Made by a program: the position numbers and the translations under genes
The notes under the pieces: model-generated
Told to the model about the DNA's origin: nothing
Seen by the model: only the letters and a program-made list of their open reading frames with translations
Database searches by the model: none
Part shown: one piece after another, positions 39,277-48,007 of the stretch
How positions within the stretch are numbered: position 1 is the first letter of the stretch
How the letters are laid out: every line of letters begins with the position of its first letter
Assembly: GCF_027925385.1 (NCBI RefSeq)
Contig: NZ_AP027142.1
Location: forward strand, 1,904,001 to 1,968,000
Length of the DNA: 64,000 nucleotides
Source: Methylocystis iwaonis
GTDB lineage: Bacteria; Pseudomonadota; Alphaproteobacteria; Rhizobiales; Beijerinckiaceae
Direction: 5' to 3'

Positions 39277-40695
39277 ATGGGCAAGGTCACGGGCTTTCTC
39301 GAAATCGACCGGCAGGACCGCAAATATAAGCCGGCGGCCGATCGCATTCGTCACTATGACGAGTTCGTGATCCCGCTCTCCGAAGAGGCGACCAAAAGCC
39401 AGGCCGCGCGCTGCATGGATTGCGGCATCCCGTTCTGCCACAATGGCTGCCCGGTCAATAACCAGATCCCCGACTGGAACGACCTCGTCTATCACGGCGA
39501 GTGGAAGCGCGCGCTCGCCAATCTCCACTCGACCAATAACTTCCCCGAGTTCACCGGCCGCATCTGCCCCGCGCCCTGCGAGGCCTCCTGCACGCTGAAT
39601 CTCCAGGACCAGCCCGTCACCATCAAGACGATCGAATGCGCGATCGTCGACCGCGGCTTCGAGCAGGGCTGGGTCGTCCCCGAGCCGCCGAAGCGCAAGA
39701 CCGGGAGGCGGGTCGCCGTCGTCGGCTCGGGCCCCGCGGGCCTCGCCGCCGCGCAGCAGCTCGCGCGGGCGGGCCATGACGTCCATCTCTACGAGAAGAA
39801 CGCCAAGGCCGGCGGTCTGCTGCGCTACGGCATTCCAGACTTCAAGATGGAAAAGCATCTCATCGACCGCCGCGTCACACAGATGGAGGCCGAGGGCGTC
39901 GTCTTCCATTACGGCGTCAACGTGGGCGTCGACATGAACGTCCGCGACCTCGTCGCCAGCCATGACGCGGTGGTTCTCGCCGGCGGCGCCGAGCAGCCGC
40001 GCGAGCTGCCGATCCCCGGGCGCGAGCTGCGCGGCGTGCATGTCGCCATGGATTTCCTGACCCAGCAGAATCGTCGCGTCGCCGGCGAGCCGCTCACGAC
40101 CAATGAGCCGATCTTCGCGACCGGCAAGCATGTCGTCGTCATCGGCGGCGGCGATACGGGCTCGGACTGCATCGGCACCTCGGTGCGCCATGGCGCGCTG
40201 TCGGTGACGCAGCTCGAAATCATGCCCAAGCCGCCGGAAAAGGAAAACAAGCTCCTGACCTGGCCGGACTGGCCGCTGAAGATGCGCACCTCCTCCTCGC
40301 ATGAGGAGGGCTCGGCGCGCGAGTTCTCCGTGCTGACCAAGGAGTTCATCGGCGAGGGCGGCGCGGTCGAGGGGCTGCGCTGCGTGCGGGTCGACGGCAA
40401 GATGCAGGAGATTCCCGACAGCGCCTTCACGATCAAGGCCGATCTGGTGCTGCTCGCCATGGGCTTCGTCTCGCCGATCAAGGAAGGGCTCCTCGAACAA
40501 AGCGGCGTCGATCTCGACGGTCGCGGCAATGTGGCGGCGGATACGCGCGCCTATAAGACATCGCGCGAAAAAGTCTTCGCGTGCGGGGACATGCGGCGCG
40601 GACAATCGCTCGTGGTGTGGGCTATTCGCGAGGGGCGCCAATGCGCCCATGCGGTCGACCTGCATTTGATGGGCGAAACAAATCTGCCAAGGTGA
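39277..40695 (+). CDS. gltD: Glutamate synthase small subunit
   Basis: GltD passes electrons from NADPH through FAD and two 4Fe-4S clusters to GltB. The 472-aa protein has the N-terminal cysteine motifs [20 protein letters not shown] (about 44-65) and [12 protein letters not shown], the FAD Rossmann motif [20 protein letters not shown], the NADPH motif [14 protein letters not shown] and the C-terminal [23 protein letters not shown] 39277 is preceded by AGGTGGGA. A 69-aa membrane protein gene follows after 7 bp, and the unit ends in a terminator. Confidence 0.96.
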   Translation: MGKVTGFLEIDRQDRKYKPAADRIRHYDEFVIPLSEEATKSQAARCMDCGIPFCHNGCPVNNQIPDWNDLVYHGEWKRALANLHSTNNFPEFTGRICPAPCEASCTLNLQDQPVTIKTIECAIVDRGFEQGWVVPEPPKRKTGRRVAVVGSGPAGLAAAQQLARAGHDVHLYEKNAKAGGLLRYGIPDFKMEKHLIDRRVTQMEAEGVVFHYGVNVGVDMNVRDLVASHDAVVLAGGAEQPRELPIPGRELRGVHVAMDFLTQQNRRVAGEPLTTNEPIFATGKHVVVIGGGDTGSDCIGTSVRHGALSVTQLEIMPKPPEKENKLLTWPDWPLKMRTSSSHEEGSAREFSVLTKEFIGEGGAVEGLRCVRVDGKMQEIPDSAFTIKADLVLLAMGFVSPIKEGLLEQSGVDLDGRGNVAADTRAYKTSREKVFACGDMRRGQSLVVWAIREGRQCAHAVDLHLMGETNLPR

Positions 40696-40702
40696 GAAAA
40701 AA

Positions 40703-40912
40703 ATGGTCAGCGAAAAATTGAACCTTTGGTACTGCGACACATTCGTCACCCAGCCGTGGCAGTTCTTCTTTCTGGTCCTGCCGCTGGCGGGCGCCTTTCT
40801 CTACGGGCGTGACCAGAAGAAAATCGCCTGGATTTTGATCGCGGCCTGGGTCGTCATTCAAATCACCTTGTCGGGGCTGACCAATTTCGTCTTCGACTGC
40901 AATATGGAATAA
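40703..40912 (+). CDS. Small two-helix membrane protein behind gltD
   Basis: The 69-aa protein has two hydrophobic segments (about 18-34, PWQFFFLVLPLAGAFLYG, and 40-58, IAWILIAAWVVIQITLSG) joined by a short basic loop RDQKKI, and two cysteines (Cys11, Cys66) close to the ends. A hairpin in the inner membrane with both ends outside is plausible. I recognise no family. Its 7-bp spacing from gltD and the terminator right after it show that it is the last gene of the gltD transcript. Confidence 0.7.
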   Translation: MVSEKLNLWYCDTFVTQPWQFFFLVLPLAGAFLYGRDQKKIAWILIAAWVVIQITLSGLTNFVFDCNME

Positions 40913-40934
40913 GCGTCCAGCCAGACGACAGTCA

Positions 40935-40966
40935 AAAAAAGCCCCGGATTTCCGGGGCTTTTGTCG
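40935..40966 (+). terminator. Intrinsic terminator after the gltD unit
   Basis: AGCCCCGGA-TT-TCCGGGGCT is followed by TTTG and preceded by a run of A, so it can act in both directions. Confidence 0.9.
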
Positions 40967-40987
40967 TTTCGGAGGAGAAATAACTCA

Positions 40988-41260
40988 TACCATTTCCGGT
41001 TGAATAGCTCGCGTGGGGACTTGTCATTCCCGACGGGCCGAAGGCCCGATCGGGAATCCAGAGCCACAAAAGCGCTGGTTTTGCCCAGAGCCCTCATTGC
41101 GAGCGAAGCGAAGCAATCCAGGGCAGCGATGCGGCCCTGGATTGCTTCGTCGGCTCCGCCTCCTCGCAATGACGGCGGTGAGCCCCTGTGTGTCCAAACG
41201 GCGCGAGCGTCGAGAATGACGCCGACCCAATCAAGCGGATCTCGTATCACAGCACCACGA
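40988..41260. mobile_element. MITE-like modular repeat, copy 4 (long form)
   Basis: Left end ACCATTTCCGGTTGAATAGC, then CGACGGGCCGAAGGCCCG, CAAAAGCGCTGGTTTTGCCC, the CATTGCGAGCGAAGCGAAGC palindrome module, and right end ACCCAATCAAGCGGATCTCG followed by TATCA. The final TCA (41247-41249) is the TGA stop of the minus-strand L,D-transpeptidase gene. This and copy 3 are the most complete copies. Confidence 0.83.
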
Positions 41261-41909
41261 CACTCGTCCCGATCTTCACGCGGCTGAAAAGGTCGGTGAC
41301 GTCGTCATTGGTCATACGGATGCAACCGGAGGAGACTGCCTGTCCGATCGTCCAAGGCTCGTTCGAGCCGTGGATGCGGAACATGGTGTCCTTGGCGCCC
41401 GAGTAGAGATACATGGCGCGCGCGCCGAGGGGGTTCTCTTCGCCGCCGGCCATGTGGCGCGGCAGATCGGGACGGCGCTTCAGCATTTCCTTCGGCGGCG
41501 TCCAGCCAGGCCAGGTTTCCTTGCGGCCGACGCGGACGCGCCCCTTCCAGGTAAATCCTTCACGGCCCACGCCGATCCCGTAGCGCACCGCTTGTCCATC
41601 GGCGAGCGAGAGATAGAGATAACGGTTTTCGGTATCGACGGTGATCGTGCCGGGGCGTTCCTTCGTCGGGTCGGAGACCATCTCGCGCGTTACGGTGGGA
41701 TAGTCCCGCTGCACGCGCATGTCGTCCTGCTGCTCGTAGGAGGCCTGTTGGCGGCCGTAAGAGGCATCCTCATTTCCTGCCGCGGTGGGACTCGGTTCTT
41801 CGAAAAGCGCCAGGAAACTACGGTCTTGCGCCGAGGCTCCTGTTGAGAAGGCGCCGGCAGTCAGCATGAAGGCCGCGGCGGCGAGAGGCCGGAAATCGAA
41901 AAGATGCAT
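41247..41909 (-). CDS. L,D-transpeptidase (YkuD/ErfK family)
   Basis: The 220-aa secreted enzyme forms 3-3 cross-links in peptidoglycan or attaches proteins to it. A signal peptide (about 1-27, ending GASA-Q) is followed by a Gln-rich linker. The YkuD domain (about 85-220) contains GRVRVGRKETWPGWTPP, the family's ARAMYLYSG and the catalytic motif HGSNEPWTIGQAVSSGCIRM with His180 and Cys196. It is complete. Its stop codon is supplied by the right end of a repeat element. Confidence 0.92.
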   Translation of the reverse strand: MHLFDFRPLAAAAFMLTAGAFSTGASAQDRSFLALFEEPSPTAAGNEDASYGRQQASYEQQDDMRVQRDYPTVTREMVSDPTKERPGTITVDTENRYLYLSLADGQAVRYGIGVGREGFTWKGRVRVGRKETWPGWTPPKEMLKRRPDLPRHMAGGEENPLGARAMYLYSGAKDTMFRIHGSNEPWTIGQAVSSGCIRMTNDDVTDLFSRVKIGTSVVVL

Positions 41910-42054
41910 TTGAATAGCTCCCCAGACTTATCTGGGCAGGAAAATGCCGGAGCCTGGCAAAGCGTTCCATATGCCTGCGCACATTGGCCGATAGGGTAAA
42001 ATTTCCTTCAAAAAATCGAAATCGCGCTCGATCGCGTAAAAGCGCAATCGAGCG

Positions 42055-43371
42055 TCAGGGCGCAGCGGGTTTCCACGAATAATCGTCCGCTCGATTGGGA
42101 CGCGGCGATTGATCGCCTCCCTCGATGAACACATGCCGCGCGAGCGCCTGCGCGTCGGCGCCGGCGGGCGCCGGGGCAGAGGCAGGCGCGCGTCGCGCCA
42201 GTTCCGGCGCCCCGGCCGGAGCCGGCGCGCCAGTCAAAGTCTGGACAGGTCCGATGGCGGGGCGCTCGGGAAGCGCCGGGGCCTCGCTCGAGAGAGGCTT
42301 TTCCGGCGAGCGGAAGATGAGCGGGGCCGAGGGGGCGGCCGCCGAGGCGGGCGGCTGCGCTTTTACCGCCGGCGCGTCAGGAGCGGCTTCCAGTTCCGGC
42401 TGCTTGCGCTCGTCGTAAAGCTTCTTGATTTCAGTGGCGACGAAATGCGCGACGCTGAGCGCGCCGGCCTCGGTGAAATGCACGCCGTCCGCCGTGCGCA
42501 GCTTGACGATCTGCCCGTTGATGTCGGGGCCGAAGGCGTTGAACCGGCCGCGCTCGTCAGCGAGCGCTTCCCAAAGATCGACGTAAATCCCGTCGTTCTT
42601 GGCGACCTCCACCCGGAAGAGATCGTTGAGCTTTCCCATGTCGGCGGAAAAACTCTCGTTCTTCATCATCGGCAGGCCGACCCAGACCACCGGAATTTTC
42701 TTTTCCCGGAACGGCGCCATCACCGCGTCGATGCGGGCTGCGTAGGTCTCGCGCCAATGCGCAGAGAAGGGCTCGTCGCTCTGCGCGCCCTCGCGTAGCG
42801 ACTGCCTGTCATTCGAGCCGATCATCATCACGGCGACGTCGATCTTCTGCGACCCGTTGGCGATGTCTTTCGCCGCCTTCGGCCAGTCGTAGAAATCGCT
42901 GCGCACGAGGCCCGAGCTTTCCTTGCCCTTGCGCAATATTCCGATCTCGGGCTTGTCGGCGAACGTCTCTTCCAGGCCATTAGCGAGCAATATGCCCAGC
43001 GTATCGCCCATCACGGCGACGAAATAAGTCGCCGCGACCTCGGGCGTCTCGCGCTTTGCCGCTTCGCCCGCGCCCGGCGACGGCTCGCTGCGCTTCACGG
43101 CGCGTTTCGGCGTGGAGCGCGCCGCCTCGCCGCCGCGCCAATAGGTCGGCGGCCGGTTTTCCTGGTGCGGCATGATCCGGCGCACGCGCGGCTCGTCGGC
43201 GGGGCGCTGAACCGGCGCGCGCTTGAAGCCGAACAGGCCGCCGAAGAAATCGGAAAAGGGGTCCTGCGCCAGTGAGGCGCCCGGGCTCGCCAGGAGCGCG
43301 GCGAGCGCGATCACAGCGAGCGCCAGGGCGCGGCGCAGCGTGACGGGACGAGCGTTGCGTGCGTCAACCAT
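42055..43371 (-). CDS. Secreted SGNH-hydrolase-fold protein (DUF459 type)
   Basis: The protein (438 aa from ATG 43371) has a signal peptide (about 1-36, ending SLA-Q), a Pro/Arg-rich linker and an SGNH-like domain (about 135-330) with VAVMGDTLGILLANGLEETF, AVMMIGSNDRQSLREG and the block-V-like DGVHFTEAGALSVAHFVA. Block I reads GDTL, so the usual catalytic Ser is replaced by Thr; activity may be altered or lost. The tail (about 340-438) is Ala/Pro-rich. DUF459 proteins are periplasmic and are suspected cell-wall or polysaccharide esterases. The gene diverges from the 153-aa secreted protein gene. Confidence 0.83.
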   Translation of the reverse strand: MVDARNARPVTLRRALALAVIALAALLASPGASLAQDPFSDFFGGLFGFKRAPVQRPADEPRVRRIMPHQENRPPTYWRGGEAARSTPKRAVKRSEPSPGAGEAAKRETPEVAATYFVAVMGDTLGILLANGLEETFADKPEIGILRKGKESSGLVRSDFYDWPKAAKDIANGSQKIDVAVMMIGSNDRQSLREGAQSDEPFSAHWRETYAARIDAVMAPFREKKIPVVWVGLPMMKNESFSADMGKLNDLFRVEVAKNDGIYVDLWEALADERGRFNAFGPDINGQIVKLRTADGVHFTEAGALSVAHFVATEIKKLYDERKQPELEAAPDAPAVKAQPPASAAAPSAPLIFRSPEKPLSSEAPALPERPAIGPVQTLTGAPAPAGAPELARRAPASAPAPAGADAQALARHVFIEGGDQSPRPNRADDYSWKPAAP

Positions 43372-43471
43372 GTGGAAAGTATAAAGGGCTTTTTCGCAGC
43401 TTCGCAAATCGCCGCTTGACGCGCGGGCGCGCATTCGCCCCAATTCGGCCGACTCGATCGAGGGGATTCCC

Positions 43472-43933
43472 ATGACAGGCTCCGTTTTTCGCCGCGTTGT
43501 TTGTCACCTGGCGTTATTTTGGCTCCTCGGCGCAACCTCGGCCTTCGCCGCGCCGCGCGAGCACGACCAGCCGGCGGAGTTCCGAGTGCCGCCCTACAGC
43601 GGGATTTTGCCTTTGTGCTCGGACCCACTGGTGCTGACGGAAATCACCTCGAGCTTTGGCAGCCGGGAGGCCGAATATTGGAATTCCGGCCTTGTGATCG
43701 AGGGCTATGAAAGCGCCGCCGAATTTGGCTATCGCACGGATGGGCTGAGCTATATTCCGCGCCGCTACTGCCGCGCCGAGGCCTATTTCAACGACGGCAA
43801 GCGCCGCCGCGTCGTCTACAATATCGGCGAGGATCTGGGCTTCATCGGCATTGGTTCGGGCGTCACCTGGTGCGTCGAGGGGCTTGACCGCAACCACGCC
43901 TTCAGTCCGAATTGCCGCGCGGCCGGACCTTGA
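43472..43933 (+). CDS. Secreted protein of unknown function, conserved type
   Basis: The 153-aa protein has a signal peptide (about 1-27, VVCHLALFWLLGATSAFA-A). The mature part contains PPYSGILPLCSDPLVLTEIT, SSFGSREAEYWNSGLVIEGY and RRYCRAEAYFNDGKRRRVVY. Three cysteines in the mature part suggest at least one disulfide. I recall similar proteins next to RNase T2 and DUF459 genes in Rhizobiales but know no function. RNase T2 follows after 37 bp, probably in the same transcript. Confidence 0.72.
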   Translation: MTGSVFRRVVCHLALFWLLGATSAFAAPREHDQPAEFRVPPYSGILPLCSDPLVLTEITSSFGSREAEYWNSGLVIEGYESAAEFGYRTDGLSYIPRRYCRAEAYFNDGKRRRVVYNIGEDLGFIGIGSGVTWCVEGLDRNHAFSPNCRAAGP

Positions 43934-43970
43934 GCCCGACCGCTCAACAAAGCGGCTCCGAGGTTTTCCG

Positions 43971-44732
43971 ATGACCAGCATTTTTTTGACTGCCGCGCGC
44001 GCGGCGGCGTTTTGCGTTGCTTTCCTCTTTCTGGCGCCCGCGAGCGCCAAGGACGACGATTGTATCCTTGACCATTGCGCCGATCGGCTTCCGCCGAAGC
44101 CGCAAGACACAACGCCCGCGCCTACGCCTGAAGCGAAGCGCGACGCCGGCTTCCGGGGCGGCGCGCCCTCCAAGGATTTTGATTTCTATGTGCTCGCCTT
44201 GAGCTGGTCTCCCGGCTTTTGCGACAGCGTCGGCGGCTCGCATGATCAATGCGAGCCGGGGAAGGGGCTGGGCTTCGTCGTGCATGGGCTGTGGCCGCAA
44301 TATGAGCACGGCTTCCCCAGCGACTGCGACGGTCCGCGCACGCCCTCTCGCATCGCTCTGCAGCGCGCCGACGGGCTCTTCCCCGACGAGCGCCTTGCGC
44401 GCTACGAATGGCGCAAGCACGGAACCTGCAGCGGCAAAAGCCCGAGCGACTATTTCGGCGACGTGGCCCGCGCGCGCGAGGCGGTGACGATCCCCGCGGC
44501 TTTCGTGAGGCCCAAGGGAGACCAGACCTTCACGCCCATCGACGTCGAGCGCGCCTTTTACGACGCCAATCCGCGGCTGCGGCCGGGCATGATGGCGGTC
44601 TCCTGCCGTCGCAATGTCTTCGAGGAAGTGCGCATCTGCTTGTCGAAGGATCTGCGCGAGTTCCGCGCCTGTCCCGAGGTCGTGCAGCACGGCTGCCGCC
44701 AGCGAGAGATTTCGGTGCCGGCGCCTTTGTGA
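43971..44732 (+). CDS. Secreted ribonuclease T2 family protein
   Basis: The 253-aa enzyme has a signal peptide (about 1-26, ASA-K) and both catalytic segments of RNase T2: CAS-I FVVHGLWPQYE (His about 105) and CAS-II YEWRKHGTCSG (Glu, Lys and His about 146-150). Eight or more cysteines fit disulfide-bonded periplasmic folding. It cuts RNA to 3'-phosphates through 2',3'-cyclic intermediates, probably for nutrient scavenging in the periplasm. The downstream 110 bp contain a small hairpin, ATTCCCGCGAAAGCGGGAAT. Confidence 0.92.
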   Translation: MTSIFLTAARAAAFCVAFLFLAPASAKDDDCILDHCADRLPPKPQDTTPAPTPEAKRDAGFRGGAPSKDFDFYVLALSWSPGFCDSVGGSHDQCEPGKGLGFVVHGLWPQYEHGFPSDCDGPRTPSRIALQRADGLFPDERLARYEWRKHGTCSGKSPSDYFGDVARAREAVTIPAAFVRPKGDQTFTPIDVERAFYDANPRLRPGMMAVSCRRNVFEEVRICLSKDLREFRACPEVVQHGCRQREISVPAPL

Positions 44733-44843
44733 ATGGCATTCCCGCGAAAGCGGGAATCCAGGGCAGACATGACGCGCGCGTGGATTGACGCGCGCGCCCG
44801 CGGCGGCGCTTGCGGCTCGGCGGCAACCGGCCGATAGAACGGC

Positions 44844-45689
44844 ATGAACTATCGCCACGGTTTTCACGCCGGCAACTTCGCCGACGTCTTCAAGCATGCG
44901 CTGCTCGCGCGCCTGCTCGCCTATCTCTTGCGCAAGGACGCGCCCTTCCGCGTCATCGACACCCATGCGGGGGAGGGCGCCTATGACCTTTCCGCCGACG
45001 CGGCCGAGCGCACGCTGGAGTGGCGCGGCGGAATCGGGCGCCTTGCCGATCTCTCCGGCGCGGACGAAGAGACGCGCGCGCTTCTCGCGCCCTATCTCGA
45101 TTGCGTCGGCGTCTTCAACGCCGAGGGGCGGCCGGGGCTCTATCCCGGCTCGCCGCTCATCGCCGCGCGGATGATGCGCGAGCAGGACCGCGCCATTTTT
45201 TGCGAGTTGCGCCCCGACGCTTTCGAAGCGCTGCGCTATCGCTTCGGACGCGACGCACGGGTGAAGACGATCCATATCGATGGCTACACCGGGCTCAGCG
45301 CCTATGTGCCGCCCAAGGAGAAGCGGGGCCTTGTGCTGATCGATCCGCCTTTCGAGCGGACCGATGAATTCGACGCGATGTTCTCAGCCTTTCTGCGCGC
45401 CTATCGCAAGTGGCCGAACGGCGTTTACGCGCTCTGGCATCCGTCGAAGGACGCCATTGCCGAGCGTGCATTTCTGGATCGCTTTGCGCGCGAGGGCGTG
45501 AAGCGCGCGCTACGCCTGTCGCTCGCGGTTGCGCGCGGGGGCGAAGGTCTGCGGCGGACGGGATTGGTTGTCGTCAATCCGCCTTTCGTTTTCGAAGAGG
45601 AGGCGCGGAAAATTCTCGCTTTCCTTGCGCCGAAACTGGCCCAGGCCGAAGGCGCGGGCTTCGAGATCGATCGCTTGACGGGGGAGTAA
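44844..45689 (+). CDS. rlmJ: 23S rRNA (adenine-2030-N6)-methyltransferase RlmJ
   Basis: RlmJ methylates A2030 of 23S rRNA using SAM. The 281-aa protein starts MNYRHGFHAGNFADVFKHAL, the family hallmark, and has the SAM motif VIDTHAGEGAYDL and the catalytic LVLIDPPFE (DPPF). The length is normal. The MITE-like repeat copy 5 begins directly after its TAA. Confidence 0.94.
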   Translation: MNYRHGFHAGNFADVFKHALLARLLAYLLRKDAPFRVIDTHAGEGAYDLSADAAERTLEWRGGIGRLADLSGADEETRALLAPYLDCVGVFNAEGRPGLYPGSPLIAARMMREQDRAIFCELRPDAFEALRYRFGRDARVKTIHIDGYTGLSAYVPPKEKRGLVLIDPPFERTDEFDAMFSAFLRAYRKWPNGVYALWHPSKDAIAERAFLDRFAREGVKRALRLSLAVARGGEGLRRTGLVVVNPPFVFEEEARKILAFLAPKLAQAEGAGFEIDRLTGE

Positions 45690-45690
45690 C

Positions 45691-45830
45691 GCCATTTCCG
45701 GTTGAAAGCTCGCATTGGGGGAGGGTCATTCCCGGCGGGCTGAAAGCCCGATCGGAATCCAGAGCCGCAAGAGCGCTGGTTTCGCTCTGGATTCCCGATC
45801 GCTCGCTGCGCGAGCGTCGGGAATGACAAC
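45691..45830. mobile_element. MITE-like modular repeat, copy 5 (right end missing)
   Basis: GCCATTTCCGGTTGAAAGCT is the left end, followed by CGGCGGGCTGAAAGCCCG, CAAGAGCGCTGGTTTCGCTC and CGATCGCTCGCTGCGCGAGC. The CGGATCTCGT right end is not seen. It starts one base after the rlmJ stop. Confidence 0.8.
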
Positions 45831-46045
45831 GAACCGCGATTTGAGGGCTGAGGTGAATCATTCGCCGGAACGAGGGAGCCTCATCGCGGGACAAGATGTC
45901 GCGCCCAATACATAAGATGAAACGAATTCTCATCTCGATTGTTTACCTGTCGTTGCGAGAGTGTGTCTCTCGCGAACGGGTCAATCCGTCATTAGCGCGA
46001 CCTGTCATCGTTATACTCGGATGCATTATTGTGGAGGCATTTCGT

Positions 46046-46663
46046 ATGTATTCCATGAGCATTCACAAGCGTGGCCCAGTCGAAAAGATCGCCCGTTTTT
46101 TTATGCGCGCACTCTTCTTCGCGAGTCTCGCCACTCCAGCTAACGCCGGATTCTTTGAAGAGCTTTTCGGCCTGGGCGGCGCCGATGAGGCGCGCGGCGC
46201 GCCGCGGCCGCAAGCGCGCGTCCAGCACAGCGCCACGCGACGTCATTCTTTCACTTTGCGCTTCGACAATTCTCCAAAAAAGAATGCGCGAGAGCGCGCT
46301 CACGCGATGGAAACCGCCGAAGGCTCTGATTCGACGGGAGCCAGGCTGTCAAAACCCTTATTTTGCGGGGCGGAGCCGCTTCAGCCCGCCGCTGCGGATA
46401 AATCCCTTCTGCGCTTGCACGACGCAACCTTGCGGGCGGGCGATAGCGTCGTGACGCCAACGGGGATTTTGATATTCCGAGGCCGCATCGGCTGCCCGCA
46501 CAGCGATGAGGATTTTGTCGCCTTGGCCGATTCGCGCCTCCCACGGCAAAAACGCGACGCCCTTCTCAGCCTGGAGCGCACATTGCCTTCCCTCCAACCG
46601 GACGACGGCGCCAAAGCGGAAAAGCTTACCGAGCTAAAAGTAGCCGGGGAGGGCCATCCCTGA
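46046..46663 (+). CDS. Secreted protein of unknown function
   Basis: ATG 46046 follows TGGAGG by 8 bp and gives 205 aa; the frame is open back to 45896 without a good start signal. A signal peptide is likely (ARFFMRALFFASLATPANA-G, cleavage near residue 35), then GFFEELFGLGGADEARGAPR, a Pro/Arg-rich stretch and a C-terminal part with a cysteine pair (FCGAEPL, RIGCPHSDEDF). The opening GFFEELFG is found in several unnamed periplasmic proteins of this group. No function can be assigned. Confidence 0.65.
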   Translation: MYSMSIHKRGPVEKIARFFMRALFFASLATPANAGFFEELFGLGGADEARGAPRPQARVQHSATRRHSFTLRFDNSPKKNARERAHAMETAEGSDSTGARLSKPLFCGAEPLQPAAADKSLLRLHDATLRAGDSVVTPTGILIFRGRIGCPHSDEDFVALADSRLPRQKRDALLSLERTLPSLQPDDGAKAEKLTELKVAGEGHP

Positions 46664-46735
46664 CTTCCTTGCGCAGGGGCGCGCGGTCGGGATAAGGAAC
46701 GCGCCGACGTTCAGCAAAACGGCGGTGGTCCGCAA

Positions 46736-47329
46736 ATGATGATCCTTCGTTATTCCCCCGCCTCGCCCTATGCGCGCAAAATCCGCATTGTCGCCGATCT
46801 GGTTGGACTTACCGCGCAGATCGACGTCGTGCCTGCCAGCACGACCGATCCGGACGACACGTTGCGCAGCCAAAATCCACTGGGCAAAATTCCGACGCTT
46901 ATTCTGGCCGACGGAACGGCGCTCTACGACAGCCGCGTGATTGCCGAATATCTCGACCATCTCGGCGGCGGAAAGCTTTTCCCTAGCGATCCCGCGCGGC
47001 GCTTCGAGGCGCTGCGCCTGCAGGCGCTCGGAGACGGGATCAACGACGCCGCGCTGCTGATGCGCTACGAAACCGCCATGCGCCGCCCCGAGCTGCGCGA
47101 TCAGGAGGCGATCGACCTGCAGCAGGGCAAAATCGACCGCGCGCTTGCGGCGCTCGAAGCGACGCCGCCGGTCGGCGACATCACGATCGGTCAGATCGCG
47201 GTCGCCTGCGCGCTCGGTTATCTCGATCTGCGCTTCGAAGGCGCATGGCGGGCGAAATATCCCAAGCTCGTCGCCTGGCTTGCGGATTTCTCGGCGTGCG
47301 CGCCGGCCTTCGAGGCGACGAAGGCGTAA
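46736..47329 (+). CDS. Glutathione S-transferase family protein
   Basis: The 197-aa protein has an N-terminal thioredoxin-like domain (about 1-80) with LRYSPASPYARKIRIVADLV, the glutathione-binding NPLGKIPTLILADG and YDSRVIAEYLDHL, then a helical C-terminal domain (about 90-197, ITIGQIAVACALGYLDLRF with the conserved N-capping pattern). The active-site candidate is Ser8/Ser11 in SPASPY. The substrate is unknown. A bidirectional hairpin lies between it and the convergent BON-LysM gene. Confidence 0.9.
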   Translation: MMILRYSPASPYARKIRIVADLVGLTAQIDVVPASTTDPDDTLRSQNPLGKIPTLILADGTALYDSRVIAEYLDHLGGGKLFPSDPARRFEALRLQALGDGINDAALLMRYETAMRRPELRDQEAIDLQQGKIDRALAALEATPPVGDITIGQIAVACALGYLDLRFEGAWRAKYPKLVAWLADFSACAPAFEATKA

Positions 47330-47335
47330 ATTCTA

Positions 47336-47366
47336 AAAACGCCGGAGCGAGCGATCGCTCCGGCGG
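47336..47366 (-). terminator. Intrinsic terminator of the BON-LysM gene
   Basis: The perfect palindrome GCCGGAGCGA-GCGA-TCGCTCCGGC is followed on the minus strand by GTTTTTAG. Confidence 0.82.
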
Positions 47367-47384
47367 ACTGCCGAGGAGAGCGCG

Positions 47385-47903
47385 TCAGGCTTTCTTCCCG
47401 GCGATCTCCGCCGGCGGCGCCCAGACGATTGCGCTCGCGGCGCTTGGCCCGCTCACGCCGGGTATGCGCAGGCGCTGGCCAGGATAGATCTTGTCGGGGT
47501 CCTTCAGCATCGGCTTGTTGGCCTCGAAAATCTCTTTGTAACGCGCCCCGTCGCCATAATTCTCCGCGGCGATCTTCCAGAGCGTATCGCCTTGCTTCAC
47601 AACATAAAGACCCGAGGGGGCTTCCGGGTCGGCGTCGGGCGCGATGAGATTGTTCTCGACCTGCGCCACGCCCTTGGTGTTGCCGACCGCCAGGACGATC
47701 TTCTCGAGCGTGGCGCGTGAATCCACCGCGCCGTTCAGCGTCACTTTGCCGCCGTCAACCTCGATGTCGACGCCAGATACGTCGAAGCCGTGGGCTTCCA
47801 ATTCCTTCGTCAACGCCTCGGCCGACGCGGCCGAGGTTTCCGTCGCGCCCGCGGGAGCGGGGGCTGCTTTGCTCTTGCCGGTAAGAAAATCCAATAAGCC
47901 CAT
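47385..47903 (-). CDS. kbp: BON-LysM protein, Kbp/YgaU-like potassium-binding protein
   Basis: The 172-aa protein starts MGLLDFLTGKSKAAPAPAG behind GGGAGG. A BON domain (about 28-85, VSGVDIEVDGGKVTLNGAVD) is followed by a LysM domain (about 95-145, LYVVKQGDTLWKIAAENYGD and DKIYPGQRLRIPG). This domain pair and length match E. coli Kbp (YgaU), a cytoplasmic K+-binding protein. No signal peptide is present. The C-terminal tail (about 150-172) is an extension without similarity. Confidence 0.9.
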   Translation of the reverse strand: MGLLDFLTGKSKAAPAPAGATETSAASAEALTKELEAHGFDVSGVDIEVDGGKVTLNGAVDSRATLEKIVLAVGNTKGVAQVENNLIAPDADPEAPSGLYVVKQGDTLWKIAAENYGDGARYKEIFEANKPMLKDPDKIYPGQRLRIPGVSGPSAASAIVWAPPAEIAGKKA

Positions 47904-48007
47904 GATCAAATGCCTCCCTGAGAGACGACGCTCTTCGCGACGCCCCTTTATCTAGGAGGCGTCCCGCCGCTGGGACAGGGCCATTCGTCACAGGGCTGCG
48001 TGTCCGC

